DNA from: Candidatus Dormiibacter inghamiae
GTDB lineage: Bacteria; Chloroflexota; Dormibacteria; Dormibacterales; Dormibacteraceae
DNA: 64,000 bases
Reading direction: 5' to 3'
Assembly: GCA_016464825.1 (NCBI GenBank)
Contig: JAEKNQ010000030.1
Span: forward strand, 1 to 64,000
The translations under genes were made by a program, and so were the position numbers. Numbering within the stretch: the stretch's first letter is position 1; each line of letters starts with the position of its first letter. Shown in pieces: positions 34,451 through 43,562 of the stretch. A model generated the notes under the pieces. The model made no database searches and was not told where the DNA came from. It saw nothing but the letters and a program-made list of their open reading frames with translations.

Positions 34451-36554
34451 CTGTACTCGCGGCAGCCTCAGCTGCTGGCTCGGAGTCGCGGCCCCCTTCC
34501 CGGCGGCGAAGCGTCAGGCAGAAGATGGACCCTTGTCCGGCTGCGCTCTGCTGCAGCTCCAATCGGCCACCCATCTTCTCAGCCAGCGAGCGGCTCAAGT
34601 AGAGGCCGAGTCCAGTACCCGGTGGGTAGCCGAGCTCCGAGTGGTCGATCCGGGTGAAGCGCTCGAAGATCGTCTCGCGCTCCTCGTCCGGCACCCCGAC
34701 GCCCCTGTCACTGACCAGCAGCTGCACGCACTCGCCCTCATGCTGGAGCAGCAGTTGAACTTCCGGTTTGCCGCTCGAGTAATTGAGCCCGTTCATGATC
34801 AGGTTGTCCAGGATGCGACCCACGAACTCGAGGTCCCCGTCGACCAGCACGACCTCCTCAGGGTCCTCGAAGCGGACCCGGCCACCCCGCATGGAAGCGG
34901 CTGGCAGGGCGCGTTCGACAGCCGCACTGACGCACTCAGAGAGGTTGACGGGCTCGCTCAGGGGAGCCAGCATGTTGGCCTCCAGCTTGCTGGCCGCGAT
35001 CACGCCTTCAACCAGCCGGGCAAGCTCTGTGACCTTGGCCTGCAGGATCGACATCGGCCTCGCCCAGCTGGGCGGCGGGTCGCCGAAATCGCCAGTCGTG
35101 AGCATCGACAGATAACCGGTGATCACCGCCAGCGGCGTACGGAGTTCATGCGCGGTCATGTTGAGGAAAGTGTCCTTGGACTGGCTGGCCTCCTGGCTCG
35201 CTTCATAGAGCGTCGCATTTTGCAGCGCCAGAGCAGCGAGACTGGCGAGGATCGCCATCGTTTCCAGGTCACCGGATTGGAAGGGGTCACCCCGGCAGAG
35301 GGCAAGAACCCCAATGACGCGGTCCGAGATCGAGAGAGGAGCGCTCAGCACTCTGAGCGACCTGGCCCGCCCTTCGGCGGCGCCGGGCCAATCGGGCGCA
35401 TCGTTGAAGATGACAGGCCCCGCTGCGGCGATCGTCTGGGCCAGAAAGGAGCTCGACGCCACCGGCAGGTCAGTTCCGGGCGCCGGAACCTCGCCGGGGC
35501 GGCCTTCGGCCGCGCGGACTTCGATGACTTCCCCTCGGAGAAGCCCCACGAAACCGCACTGCAGGTCAAGCGCTCGCACAGAATGCCCGAGTACGCGGGC
35601 CGCCACCTGCTGCGCCTCCAGGGAGCGACCGAGGTCCGAGGCGGCTGCAACGCCTATCGCCAGGCGCTCGGCGGTGGCGACACCGAGGCGGGCAGACCGC
35701 TCGTAGAGCGCCAGCTCGCCTGTGAGTAGAGCGGCCGCCACCAGCGCTGGCAATGTGTGCACGGCGTACCACAGCGTCGTGAAGCGCCCAGGCACGAAAA
35801 CCATGACGGAGGCCGCCGCGCCGGCATAGACGAAGGCTGCCACCACGCCGTTGACGACGCGCTCATCACCGTGGTGACCGGTCAGGAATAATCCCAAGGC
35901 GAATATCACCGGCACCAGCCCGGCCGCTCCCAGCAGCGAAGCGAGCGGCGTAAAGGAGTCGGACATCACAACCGTGGTGATTGGGGAAGCCGCCAGCAGG
36001 ACGTCAAGGAAGCAGGCGCCGAGGCCGACAGCGGCGCCGGCGGCCGTGGCCCTGACCACAGCGCTCCGAGGATTGGAACGCAATGGGCGGGACCTGTAGA
36101 GAAAGGTCACCGCCAGGAATGCCGGAGTCACGAGGTTAATGGTCAGGAAGATCCAAGCCGCGATTTGACTCTTGAGGGCCATGCTGTCTCCCAGGAGCGT
36201 TCCGGGAAAGGCCAGGAAGTGGATGGCCCAGAGCAGTCCCAGCGCTACCGAGAGGGCGAGGATGGGCAGAGAACGCGTCTCGCGGCGCAGCAAGGCGTCC
36301 AGCGCGGACATTACGAGGCAGATGACAAGGCAGCCGATCGCCACCACGTCGGCCACCGGGACGAACCAGTCGAGCTGGAGTCGCTGGGTGCGGAAGAAGA
36401 GCGCAGGCAGCACGATCGCCCCGGCGAGCAGCAGGCTGAGGAGCGCGCTGGTGCGATCGATTTCGATAGCGCTCAGCCTCGTTTCCCGCCCAGCCCAGGA
36501 ACCGCGTTGCGTGTTCAAGCGAACCGAATTCTGCGCCAAAAAGCCTTTTCGCAA
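34434..36554 (-). CDS. Membrane sensor histidine kinase with GAF domain
   Basis: A 706-residue kinase. About eight transmembrane helices occupy residues 35-290, resembling an MASE-type integral membrane sensor. A GAF domain follows (about 310-450). The HisKA box FLNMTAHELRTPLAVITGYL is near residue 468, and the ATPase domain has NLIMNGLNYSSG, DRGVGVPDEE and PPGTGLGLYLSRSLAEKMGG. No response regulator is adjacent. The catalytic part resembles the kinase at 13764-14915, including the tryptophan-containing helix after the His box, so the two are probably related orphans. Confidence 0.9.
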   Translation of the reverse strand: MRKGFLAQNSVRLNTQRGSWAGRETRLSAIEIDRTSALLSLLLAGAIVLPALFFRTQRLQLDWFVPVADVVAIGCLVICLVMSALDALLRRETRSLPILALSVALGLLWAIHFLAFPGTLLGDSMALKSQIAAWIFLTINLVTPAFLAVTFLYRSRPLRSNPRSAVVRATAAGAAVGLGACFLDVLLAASPITTVVMSDSFTPLASLLGAAGLVPVIFALGLFLTGHHGDERVVNGVVAAFVYAGAAASVMVFVPGRFTTLWYAVHTLPALVAAALLTGELALYERSARLGVATAERLAIGVAAASDLGRSLEAQQVAARVLGHSVRALDLQCGFVGLLRGEVIEVRAAEGRPGEVPAPGTDLPVASSSFLAQTIAAAGPVIFNDAPDWPGAAEGRARSLRVLSAPLSISDRVIGVLALCRGDPFQSGDLETMAILASLAALALQNATLYEASQEASQSKDTFLNMTAHELRTPLAVITGYLSMLTTGDFGDPPPSWARPMSILQAKVTELARLVEGVIAASKLEANMLAPLSEPVNLSECVSAAVERALPAASMRGGRVRFEDPEEVVLVDGDLEFVGRILDNLIMNGLNYSSGKPEVQLLLQHEGECVQLLVSDRGVGVPDEERETIFERFTRIDHSELGYPPGTGLGLYLSRSLAEKMGGRLELQQSAAGQGSIFCLTLRRREGGRDSEPAAEAAASTATPVR

Positions 36555-36586
36555 ACCCGGAGAGACATGAAGTCAGAGTCCGGCAG

Positions 36587-37873
36587 TCAAGCCACTGCCA
36601 GAAAGCGATCAAAAACCCGGGCGCCGAAGCGAAGTCCCTCCAGGGGCACCCTCTCGTCAGCTGAGTGAATCAAACCTGTGAAGTCGAAGCCCTCCGGCAG
36701 GCGCAGGGGCGAGAAGCCAAACGAGTTGATCCCGATCTGAGCCAGGAAGCGACCATCGGTGCCGCCCGACATGCAGTAGGGCAGGATGACCGCCCGCGGA
36801 TCTTCGCTGCGGAGAGCCTCTTGCATGGCGTCGACGATCCGGCCCTGGTAGGGGACCTCGACCCCATCTCCCGCCATCTCCACCTCAACAGTGATGCCGG
36901 GCCCAGCTATGCGCTCAATCTCTTCCACCACGCCCGCCCGGTAACCCGGCACCACCCGGCAGTCGAGCCGCACAGCGGCCTCGCCCGGCACCACATTGTT
37001 CTTGTAGCCCGCATTGAAAATTGTCGCTTGAATGGTGTTGCGCAGGGAGGATTCGACCATCGGGCCCAGGCTTTCCAGGTGTCTGGTCAGCAGCTCGGGC
37101 TGGGCTTCGTCGAACGGCTGGCCCAGAAGTTCCGCCACGCCCTTGAGGAAGGACCGGCTCGCGTCGATGTAGACCAGCGGCTGCACAGCCTCGGTGAGGC
37201 GGGCGACGGCGGCGCAGAGCCGGGGAATGGGGTTGTCAGGGTTCAGGATTGAGGCATGCCCCGCCCGGCCTGACGCTCGCAGCACAAGCTGGACGCCGCC
37301 CTTCTCCGCCGTCTGGATGGGGTAGAGCCGCCGATCGCCGGCCAGGCTCACGCTGAAGCCGCCGATCTCGCTGACGGCCTCGCTGCAGTTCTGGAACAGC
37401 CCTGGCTGCTCCTTCACGAGCCAGGCCATGCCGAGCTGGCTGCCGGCCTCCTCGTCGGCGGTGAACGCGATCACCACGTCGCGCGCCGGCCGGCGGCCCG
37501 AACGCGCGTAGGCGCGCACGGTAGCCAGGTACATCGCGCCGGAGCTTTTCATGTCCAGAGCGCCCCGCCCCCAGAGGTGGCCGTCCGCAATGACCCCGGC
37601 AAAGGGCGGCTGCCGCCAATCGGCCGCTACCGCCGGGACCACGTCGAGATGAGAGTGGGCGACCAAGCCCGGCCGCTGTCGATCCGCGCCGGGCAGGCGG
37701 GCCACCACGTTGGTCCGGCCAGTCTCCGCGGCCAGCAGCTCCGGCTGGAGCCCGACCTCGCGAAGCTTCTCAGCCACCCACTCGGCCGCCGCCTGCTCAT
37801 TGCTGGTGGGGTTGGAGGTGTCGAATCTGAGCAATGCCCGGCAGAGGTCCAGGACTTCGTCTTCAGCCTTCAT
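36587..37873 (-). CDS. M20/M25/M40-family metallopeptidase
   Basis: A 428-residue zinc-dependent amidohydrolase/peptidase of the ArgE/DapE/acetylornithine deacetylase group. Metal ligands are visible as HSHLDVVPA near residue 79, GRGALDMKSSGAMYLA near 106 and FTADEEAGSQLG near 143. The dimerisation insert has RASGRAGHASILNPDNPIPR, and the final metal His is in LIHSADERVPLEGL. Start taken at ATG 37873; a GTG four codons earlier is possible. It is divergent from the MaoC gene, with 57 bp of shared promoter space. Confidence 0.9.
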   Translation of the reverse strand: MKAEDEVLDLCRALLRFDTSNPTSNEQAAAEWVAEKLREVGLQPELLAAETGRTNVVARLPGADRQRPGLVAHSHLDVVPAVAADWRQPPFAGVIADGHLWGRGALDMKSSGAMYLATVRAYARSGRRPARDVVIAFTADEEAGSQLGMAWLVKEQPGLFQNCSEAVSEIGGFSVSLAGDRRLYPIQTAEKGGVQLVLRASGRAGHASILNPDNPIPRLCAAVARLTEAVQPLVYIDASRSFLKGVAELLGQPFDEAQPELLTRHLESLGPMVESSLRNTIQATIFNAGYKNNVVPGEAAVRLDCRVVPGYRAGVVEEIERIAGPGITVEVEMAGDGVEVPYQGRIVDAMQEALRSEDPRAVILPYCMSGGTDGRFLAQIGINSFGFSPLRLPEGFDFTGLIHSADERVPLEGLRFGARVFDRFLAVA

Positions 37874-37930
37874 TGGTTCGGTCACTGTGCGCGCGTTGGC
37901 ATTCGGCAGGATGACGTTAGCATCGCAGAG

Positions 37931-38449
37931 ATGACGTTGAAGGAGGGATGGCGGGGTCGGTACTACGAGGACTTCGAGATTGGCGACGTGTACCAGTTTC
38001 CCCTGGGCCGAACTGTCACCGAGGCGGACAACGCCTTCCTCACCATGCTGACCATGAACAGCAACCCCATCCACTTCGATGCCCACTACGCCGGCCGAAC
38101 TCCCTTCGGCAAGATCCTCATCAACTCCGGCTTCACCATCGCGCTGGTCCTGGGCATGTCGGTGAGCGAGGTCAGTCAGAACGCACTGGCCAACCTCGAG
38201 ATGACAGACATCAAGCTGAGCCATCCGGTCTTCGCGGGCGACACCATCTACGTCGAGAACCGCGTGCTGGAAAAGCGAGAGAGCACATCTCGGCCCTACG
38301 CAGGCATAGTCGCAGTGCAGACCCGCGGCGTGAACCAGGACGGCGAGGTCATCATGACCTACCGCCGCAGCTTCCTGGTCTATAAGCGTGGACAGGGACC
38401 TTCGCAGGACCTATTCCCCACCGCCAAACAGGATTGGCCCAACCCTTGA
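37931..38449 (+). CDS. MaoC-family (R)-hydratase
   Basis: A 172-residue hot-dog-fold protein. It begins GRYYEDFEIGDVYQFPLGRT and has the hydratase motif region FLTMLTMNSNPIHFDAHYA (residues 36-54), with the catalytic Asp/His-type dyad position conserved in the NPIHFD part. The family covers (R)-enoyl-CoA hydratases and mesaconyl-CoA-type hydratases; length and N-terminus fit the single-domain group. The ATG at 37931 was chosen because upstream frame sequence is antisense to the divergent M20 gene. Confidence 0.87.
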   Translation: MTLKEGWRGRYYEDFEIGDVYQFPLGRTVTEADNAFLTMLTMNSNPIHFDAHYAGRTPFGKILINSGFTIALVLGMSVSEVSQNALANLEMTDIKLSHPVFAGDTIYVENRVLEKRESTSRPYAGIVAVQTRGVNQDGEVIMTYRRSFLVYKRGQGPSQDLFPTAKQDWPNP

Positions 38450-38576
38450 CAGGGCGCTCAAAACCCTAACTCCCACAAGTAACTCTGGCTGGTCTGATTC
38501 CTGTTGGCTGTGGCAGCGAATCCGCCCGCGAGGTAGGTTATCCTGCGGGAATCTTTGATCACAAGGGAGTTGAGCG

Positions 38577-40016
38577 ATGACGAACGGTAAGAGCCGCGGC
38601 GTTCTCGACAAGCTGGACAACCAGGGCGCGACATCCTTCTACTGGTACCTGGGCCTGCTGGCCACCATCGGGGGATTTCTGTTCGGATACGACACAGCCA
38701 ACATCGGCTCGGCGCTCGGCTTCCTGCCCTACAAGCTGTCGAACTTCGCCGAGGGCTATCTGGTCGCCGGCGCTTCCATCGGGGCGGCGGTGGGTGCGAT
38801 CGCGGCCGGCCCGTTGACTGACCGCTTCGGCCGTAAGTCCCTGCTCATCGTCGACGCGGCCATCTTTGCGCTCGGCGCGATCCTGTCAGCACTGGCTGTG
38901 AATGTCGAGATGCTGCTCGCCGCACGCACGCTCATCGGTCTCGCCATTGGAGCGGATTCCGCCATCGCCACTGCTTACATCTGCGAGTTCGCGCCTAGCG
39001 ACCGCAGGGGCTCGCTCAGCATCATCCAGCAGTGGATGATCACTGTGGGGATCCTGGTCTCCTACATCATCGCGATCATCATCCTGAAGGCGGCGCCGGG
39101 AGCGGCTGGCACCGTCGACTGGCGGCTGATGCTCGGCCTGGGCGCGGTCCCCGCCCTGATCGGTCTGGCTCTACGAGCCCGCATGCCTGAATCGCCCAGG
39201 TGGTTGATGCTCCACGGCCGCTTTGCCGATACGCGGAAGGCGCTCGGCATCCTGGGCATGGAAGTTACCGAGGAGGAAGTCCGGGCGACCGCTGAGCGGC
39301 TCAAGGAGGAGGAGAGTCAGCATGAGCAGGAGAGCAACTGGACGCCAGGCGTGAAGCGCGCGCTGGTAGTGGTCTGCGTCTTCTTCATCTTCCAGCAGAT
39401 CACCGGAATCAACATCCCCTTCTACTACGGTCCCAAGCTGATGGCCGGCTTCTTCCAGGGTCCGCACTCGGACGCGGTCACCTCGGCAGTCGCCGGCGTC
39501 CAGGTCACAGCGATTCTGGGCGCCGTCAACGTGGTGGCGACATTCTTCGCGTTTCGCTACATCGACAAGGTGGGCAGGAAGCCGCTCGCCATCGCCGCCT
39601 ACGCGGGCATGGCGGTGTTCATCCTGCTCGCCGGCGCGGGCGTCGCTTTCCTGGCCGGTGTCCCACAGATAGTCGTGGTCATGATTGGGTTCGCCCTCTT
39701 CATCACCTGCTTTGCGATAGGCGTGGGGGGCACAGGCTGGCTCATTCAGGGCGAGGTCTTTCCCACTGCCGTCCGCGGCCGGGCGGCGGCAATCGGCGCC
39801 AGCATCGACTGGGTTGCGAACTTCGCCCTGATCCAGGTCTTTCCCGCCGCGCAGCAGGCGATCGGCCTGGCCGGGGTGATGGTTTGCTTCGCCGGTCTCT
39901 CTCTACTGGCGATCATCTTCATCACCCGCTTTCTCCCGGAGACGAAGGGGTTGTCGGTCGAAGAGGTCATCCACCTGTTCGAACGGCAGGCAGAGGCAGG
40001 GCCGCTACCCGCCTGA
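38577..40016 (+). CDS. Sugar-porter-family MFS transporter
   Basis: A 479-residue, 12-helix proton symporter. Family motifs are GGFLFGYDTANIGSAL near residue 32, DRFGRKSLL near 82, the RxGRR-type second loop RYIDKVGRKPLAI, the FQQITGINIPFYYGP helix 7 motif near 272, and the C-terminal FLPETKGLSVEEV signature (PETKG). It probably imports a sugar or polyol. A GGGAG ribosome-binding site precedes ATG 38577, and a TTGACA box is present at 38446-38451 without a clear partner -10. The region after it (40017-40180) has no gene. Confidence 0.92.
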   Translation: MTNGKSRGVLDKLDNQGATSFYWYLGLLATIGGFLFGYDTANIGSALGFLPYKLSNFAEGYLVAGASIGAAVGAIAAGPLTDRFGRKSLLIVDAAIFALGAILSALAVNVEMLLAARTLIGLAIGADSAIATAYICEFAPSDRRGSLSIIQQWMITVGILVSYIIAIIILKAAPGAAGTVDWRLMLGLGAVPALIGLALRARMPESPRWLMLHGRFADTRKALGILGMEVTEEEVRATAERLKEEESQHEQESNWTPGVKRALVVVCVFFIFQQITGINIPFYYGPKLMAGFFQGPHSDAVTSAVAGVQVTAILGAVNVVATFFAFRYIDKVGRKPLAIAAYAGMAVFILLAGAGVAFLAGVPQIVVVMIGFALFITCFAIGVGGTGWLIQGEVFPTAVRGRAAAIGASIDWVANFALIQVFPAAQQAIGLAGVMVCFAGLSLLAIIFITRFLPETKGLSVEEVIHLFERQAEAGPLPA

Positions 40017-40180
40017 AGCCGAAATCTGGTCCATAACCACTGTTCAGCCTGAGGTCACCCTGGAGTTCCAGCTGGTCCTCACCAAGAGCTGCGCTGCTGC
40101 CGAGGCTGCGAGCCGCAGAGCGCGCTCAGTCCCGGACGTGCCCAGAATGATTGCTTCGTAAGCCCGCATCCGCGGTCTGG

Positions 40181-41012
40181 TCAAGGCATGGCACCGAGTT
40201 GCGAGGCACACCGAGCTCCTGCCTCGAGCGCGAGATTGGGCCCGCCGATCAGATAGCCGGCGGCGAAGGCGTCACCGGCGCCTGTCGAGTCGACCACCGT
40301 TGCTGGCACAGCCGGCAGCTCCTTGCGCCCGCCAGCCTCCAGGATGGTGCAGCCGCGCGACCCGCGCTTGACGACGACAGTGACGCCCGCCCAAGGTTGG
40401 TCACCGAGCGCGTGCAATTCCTTCTCGGTCGCAAAGACTACCGTGGGGCGAAGTTCGACGACGCGCGCTCGGAAAACATCCGAGCCGAGATCGCGGATCA
40501 CCGTCCAGGACGACGCATCGACGCTGACCCGGGCACCGAAACCGCGCGCGAGGTTGGCGGCCCTGACCGCGGTATCCGCCAGTCTTCCGCGCGTCAGCGC
40601 GTAACCGGAGACATGCAGCCAGTCACAGCGCTCGACCCAGCCTGGCTCAAACTCATCGGGCGTGAGATCGGCGGCTGAGCCGCGATCGGACGCCATCGAG
40701 CGCCTTCCCTCGACTTTGACCAGGGAGACGACCACGCCCGTCCGGCCGCCGACAGGACCGACCACTTGGACGCCGCGCCGCGTCAGTTCCTCATCGACGA
40801 GCCTGCCCGTGAGATCGGCCCCGCGCTTGCCGATGTATCGGGCCCGTGCGCCCAGGGCGGCGGCCCAGGGCGGCGGCCCAGGCTGCCACGTTCGCCGCCT
40901 GGCCGCCGGCGGACACCCGTGTCTGAGCCGGCGCATCGTCGTCAGGGGCGAGCGGCCGATCGAGGCGCACGATGACGTCCAGCACCAGGTCGCCGAGGGT
41001 GCAGACAAGCAC
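40181..41012 (-). pseudogene. psuK: PfkB-family kinase, probable pseudouridine kinase, frameshifted
   Basis: The first 45 residues (from a GTG at 41012: LGDLVLDVIVRLDRP, then SAGGQAANVAAWAAALG) are in one frame. The rest, from GARARYIGKRGADLTG to the catalytic VVDSTGAGDAFAAGYLIGG, is in another. The break coincides exactly with a 13-bp tandem duplication at 40851-40876; removing one copy restores an unbroken PfkB kinase of about 270 residues. Position next to a pseudouridine-5'-phosphate glycosidase gene suggests PsuK, which makes pseudouridine-5'-phosphate. Either a slippage mutant or an assembly error. Confidence 0.8.
40851..40876. repeat. 13-bp tandem duplication inside the psuK-like gene
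   Basis: The 13-mer CCCAGGGCGGCGG is present twice without spacer (40851-40863 and 40864-40876) and is followed by CCCAGG, the start of a third copy. Because 13 is not a multiple of three, the duplication alone accounts for the frameshift in the kinase gene. Loss of one copy would give AAWAAALGARARYIG in one frame, the expected PfkB sequence. Confidence 0.9.
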
Positions 41013-41046
41013 GCAGTCGATGATCGTACGCCCAGTTTGGGACTCC

Positions 41047-41942
41047 TCACGAAAGTGCGCTGAAGGCCGCGGCGACCTCAGCGGCAAGGCCTGCGTTGTC
41101 GACGATAAGGCGCTTGTTCACAGCAATCGTTCGCCCGCCCGTGTGCTCGTGAAGGTAGGCAAGCACGAAAGGCGTCACCGCCTGGCCCGACACGCCGCGC
41201 TCGGTGGCAGCAGTGACAGCCTTCTCGATCAGCGGCTCCAGGTCGTCCAGGCCCCCGTCGGCAGGCCGGGCGAGGAGCAGCGCCGTGTGCCGGTCAAGGC
41301 GCCAGTGGGCCTGGGCGACGCGGGCGGCCTCCTCCACCGTCTCCACTCGGGCGCTCACGGCTGGGCCGCCCCGAGCGGCGTAAAAGAGCGGCAGCAGTCA
41401 GTCTGCCAGCCAAGGTGCCGAGCGTCTCGAGTACCTCCGCGGTGGCGGGGACGTCCAGGATCGATTTGACACCGGCCGCAACCACCAGCACCTGGGCGCG
41501 GGCGAGTTCGGCGAGATCGGCGGAGACGTCCGGGGGGCGGGGAAAGCCGCGGTGAACGCCGCCCAGACCGCCGGTGCCCAGGAAGTGAATGCCGGCCAGG
41601 CGGCAAGCGGCCAGCGTGCCACCGACTGTGGTTGCGCCAAGCGCCCCCTGCACTGCGCACGGCCAGATCGCGCGGTCCGACCTTCCGCGCCTTGTGTCCG
41701 GCCAGCGCGAATCGCTCCAGATCCGCCCGAGCGAGGCCCACGCGGACAGCACCGTCGACCACGCCGACGGTGGCCGGGACTGCGCCCGCCGCGCGTACAC
41801 GCCGTTCGGACTCCAGCGCCACCTCAGCACCCTCGGGATAGGGGAACCCGTGCGATACGAGCGTCGTCTCCAGAGCCACCACCGGGGTGCCGTCGTGAAG
41901 AGCAGACTCGACCTCTTCGGTGAGGTTGATGAGCTCGGTCAA
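41047..41942 (-). pseudogene. psuG: Pseudouridine-5'-phosphate glycosidase, multiply frameshifted
   Basis: PsuG cleaves pseudouridine-5'-phosphate to uracil and ribose-5-phosphate. Family blocks appear in three frames in order: [20 protein letters not shown] and the KVGPRDLAV region (from 41942 to about 41655), then [31 protein letters not shown] and [20 protein letters not shown] (to about 41430), then [15 protein letters not shown] to the end at 41047. At least three frame changes are needed, one pair around 41380-41425. The product cannot be made from this sequence as read. Confidence 0.85.
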
Positions 41943-41996
41943 GGGGACTAGCGCCTTCCTTGCTGCTGATCGGTTGGGCGGGGCGTTAGAACGTCC

Positions 41997-42467
41997 TTAC
42001 GCGAACCGCAGCTCAGTGCTGATCGAGATGGCGCTCCCGATGCTCACAGCCACCGGACAGCGGCTGGCGTGAAACTCGTGGGCCCGCAGCGCCGCCTCCC
42101 GTTTGTCGCTCGGACAGCCCTCCAGGCGGTAGCGCACCCGGATGCGCTTGATCACCAGCACCTTCTGCTCCAGCACAACATCGCCCTCGGCCTCTGAGCT
42201 GAGCCTGCCTTCCGCCGCGTCGATCCCGCGCGCCTCCAGCGCGCCCCCGAGGGTGCCGGTCAGTCAACCGGCGGCCGCGGCCACCACGTAGTCAAGGGTG
42301 GTTGCGTGGTCAGGATAAAGGCCTGTGGCTGTCCCGTAGTGCTCGCGGACCTCATCGTGGGTCCCGAAGGTGACAGGCTCGGTCTCCGCCGGCAGGAACG
42401 CCCGTCGGATGGGGCCTTGGTCCCTGACAATGCGGACTCTCGACAGGTACTTGGGCTGCTCTTCCAT
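41997..42467 (-). CDS. OsmC-family protein with in-frame TGA at the catalytic Cys position (candidate selenoprotein)
   Basis: Read through a single TGA at 42264-42266, this gene gives a 156-residue OsmC-family thiol peroxidase. The part before the TGA ends HATTLDYVVAAAAG; the part after continues in the same frame with LTGTLGGALEARGID, then KVLVIKRIRVRYRLEG and FHASRCPVAVSIGSA, with the second conserved Cys in SRCPVAV. In OsmC proteins the residue between these halves is the peroxidatic cysteine, so the TGA sits exactly at Sec/Cys. A 6-bp hairpin at 42228-42244 follows at SECIS-like spacing. Known families include Sec-containing OsmC-like proteins. Alternatively a Cys (TGC) to stop mutation in a decaying region; no sel genes are in the window. 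Confidence 0.7.
42228..42244 (-). promoter_or_regulatory. Candidate bacterial SECIS hairpin
   Basis: In the mRNA the sequence GCGCGC-UGGAG-GCGCGC forms a 6-bp stem with a 5-nt loop. The loop begins 26 nt after the UGA and has G at its second position. Published bacterial SECIS rules ask for an apical loop 16-37 nt after UGA with a G in the first two loop bases, which this meets. GC-rich DNA forms such stems easily, so the evidence is supportive rather than decisive. Confidence 0.45.
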
Positions 42468-42518
42468 TCGAGCAGCTTACGGTTCTTGGCCGGCGGTTGG
42501 GCTGCTTGTACGCAGGAC

Positions 42519-43553
42519 TCAGGAGACGGCGGCAGTCTGGTCGATCGCGGCCATCGCTGCAGCGGGCTCCCGCCGGCCGAGGCCGCAGGCAGTCGCCAGG
42601 TCGACTCTGCGGCCCAGCCTCTCTTCGATCAGGCTGAGAACCTGGCGCTGGTCGTCGAGGCTCAGGTCCTCGTGGATGCAGCCTGCCACAAACCGGACCG
42701 ACTCGGGCAAGCGCAGGCCACTCAGCGGCGCGTACCAGGCGGCGTCCAGGGTTGGCGGGATGTCAGCAGCCGCGAAGGGTGCGTGGATGTACTGCAGCCG
42801 CCGTCCCTCCGGCCAGCGTTTGACAATCGCGTTCGCCAACTGGACCACCGGGCCGACGTTCTTGAGCTTGGTCAGCGACTTGTGGTTCATGTCGCCAAGG
42901 CAGAGGTGGATGCCAAAGCGCGATCCCTCCGGCGCCATCCTGACCATTCTTGTGATGCCACGCGCCATGTAGCTCGCAACCAAAGGGCGTGCAGGTCGCG
43001 GCGTTTGCGCGACAAAGACCAGCTCGGCGGGAACCTCGATCTGGAAGACCACGTCGGCGCCAGCCTCAGCCTGGATGGCCTTGATGTCGCGCGTGGTGGC
43101 CTGAGCGAAGAGCTTTCGCCTCCTCAGGATTCCAGCCGGTCCGAAGGTGAAGAGAGCCATATCCAGGTCGCCGGGTATGCCGACCTGGAAGGCCAGGGTC
43201 TCGAGAGCCGCCTCTGCCCGGGCAGCCTGGAAGACGGGATAGCTTGCGCGGAATGCGCGGAGATAGCCCAGGTCCAGCTTGTCCGCTGTCAGCTTGCGGC
43301 CGCTACGGACTTTGAAGCGCGGTGTCTTGTTGTAGTCGGACCAGTCGCCCTCCTTCGCCACCTCCAGGTCCGGGTGTGAGCGGAAGGACTCGACTATGTG
43401 GATGATCCAGTTCCTGCGCGCGCCAGTCTCGCCGTCGGGGAGGGTCTGAAGCCGGGCGCCGAGCCGGGTCAGCGCCTCCGACATCGCCTCCCCGGCGGTG
43501 GCGGCGGGCACGCTTCCCACGAGCAGCGCGCCGCGGCTCGTGGTAGTGCTCAC
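42519..43553 (-). CDS. UROD/MetE-like TIM-barrel protein
   Basis: A 344-residue protein that looks like the C-terminal barrel of cobalamin-independent methionine synthase or uroporphyrinogen decarboxylase relatives. It has LLVGSVPAATAGEAMSEAL near the start, LPDGETGARRNWIIH near 38, VVFQIEVPAELVF near 160, RFGIHLCLGDMNHKS near 212 and VAGCIHEDLSLDDQ near 290. A zinc-type Cys/His arrangement (HLCLGD, GCIHE) is suggestive of a methyl-transferring enzyme but not proven. It appears intact, between the OsmC gene and a stretch of gene fragments. Confidence 0.6.
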   Translation of the reverse strand: MSTTTSRGALLVGSVPAATAGEAMSEALTRLGARLQTLPDGETGARRNWIIHIVESFRSHPDLEVAKEGDWSDYNKTPRFKVRSGRKLTADKLDLGYLRAFRASYPVFQAARAEAALETLAFQVGIPGDLDMALFTFGPAGILRRRKLFAQATTRDIKAIQAEAGADVVFQIEVPAELVFVAQTPRPARPLVASYMARGITRMVRMAPEGSRFGIHLCLGDMNHKSLTKLKNVGPVVQLANAIVKRWPEGRRLQYIHAPFAAADIPPTLDAAWYAPLSGLRLPESVRFVAGCIHEDLSLDDQRQVLSLIEERLGRRVDLATACGLGRREPAAAMAAIDQTAAVS

Positions 43554-43562
43554 GGCAGGAGT

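Noticed and set aside
38446-38576. Confident sigma-70 promoter for the sugar transporter
   Set aside because: A TTGACA is present at 38446, but no matching -10 box at 16-18 bp could be identified.
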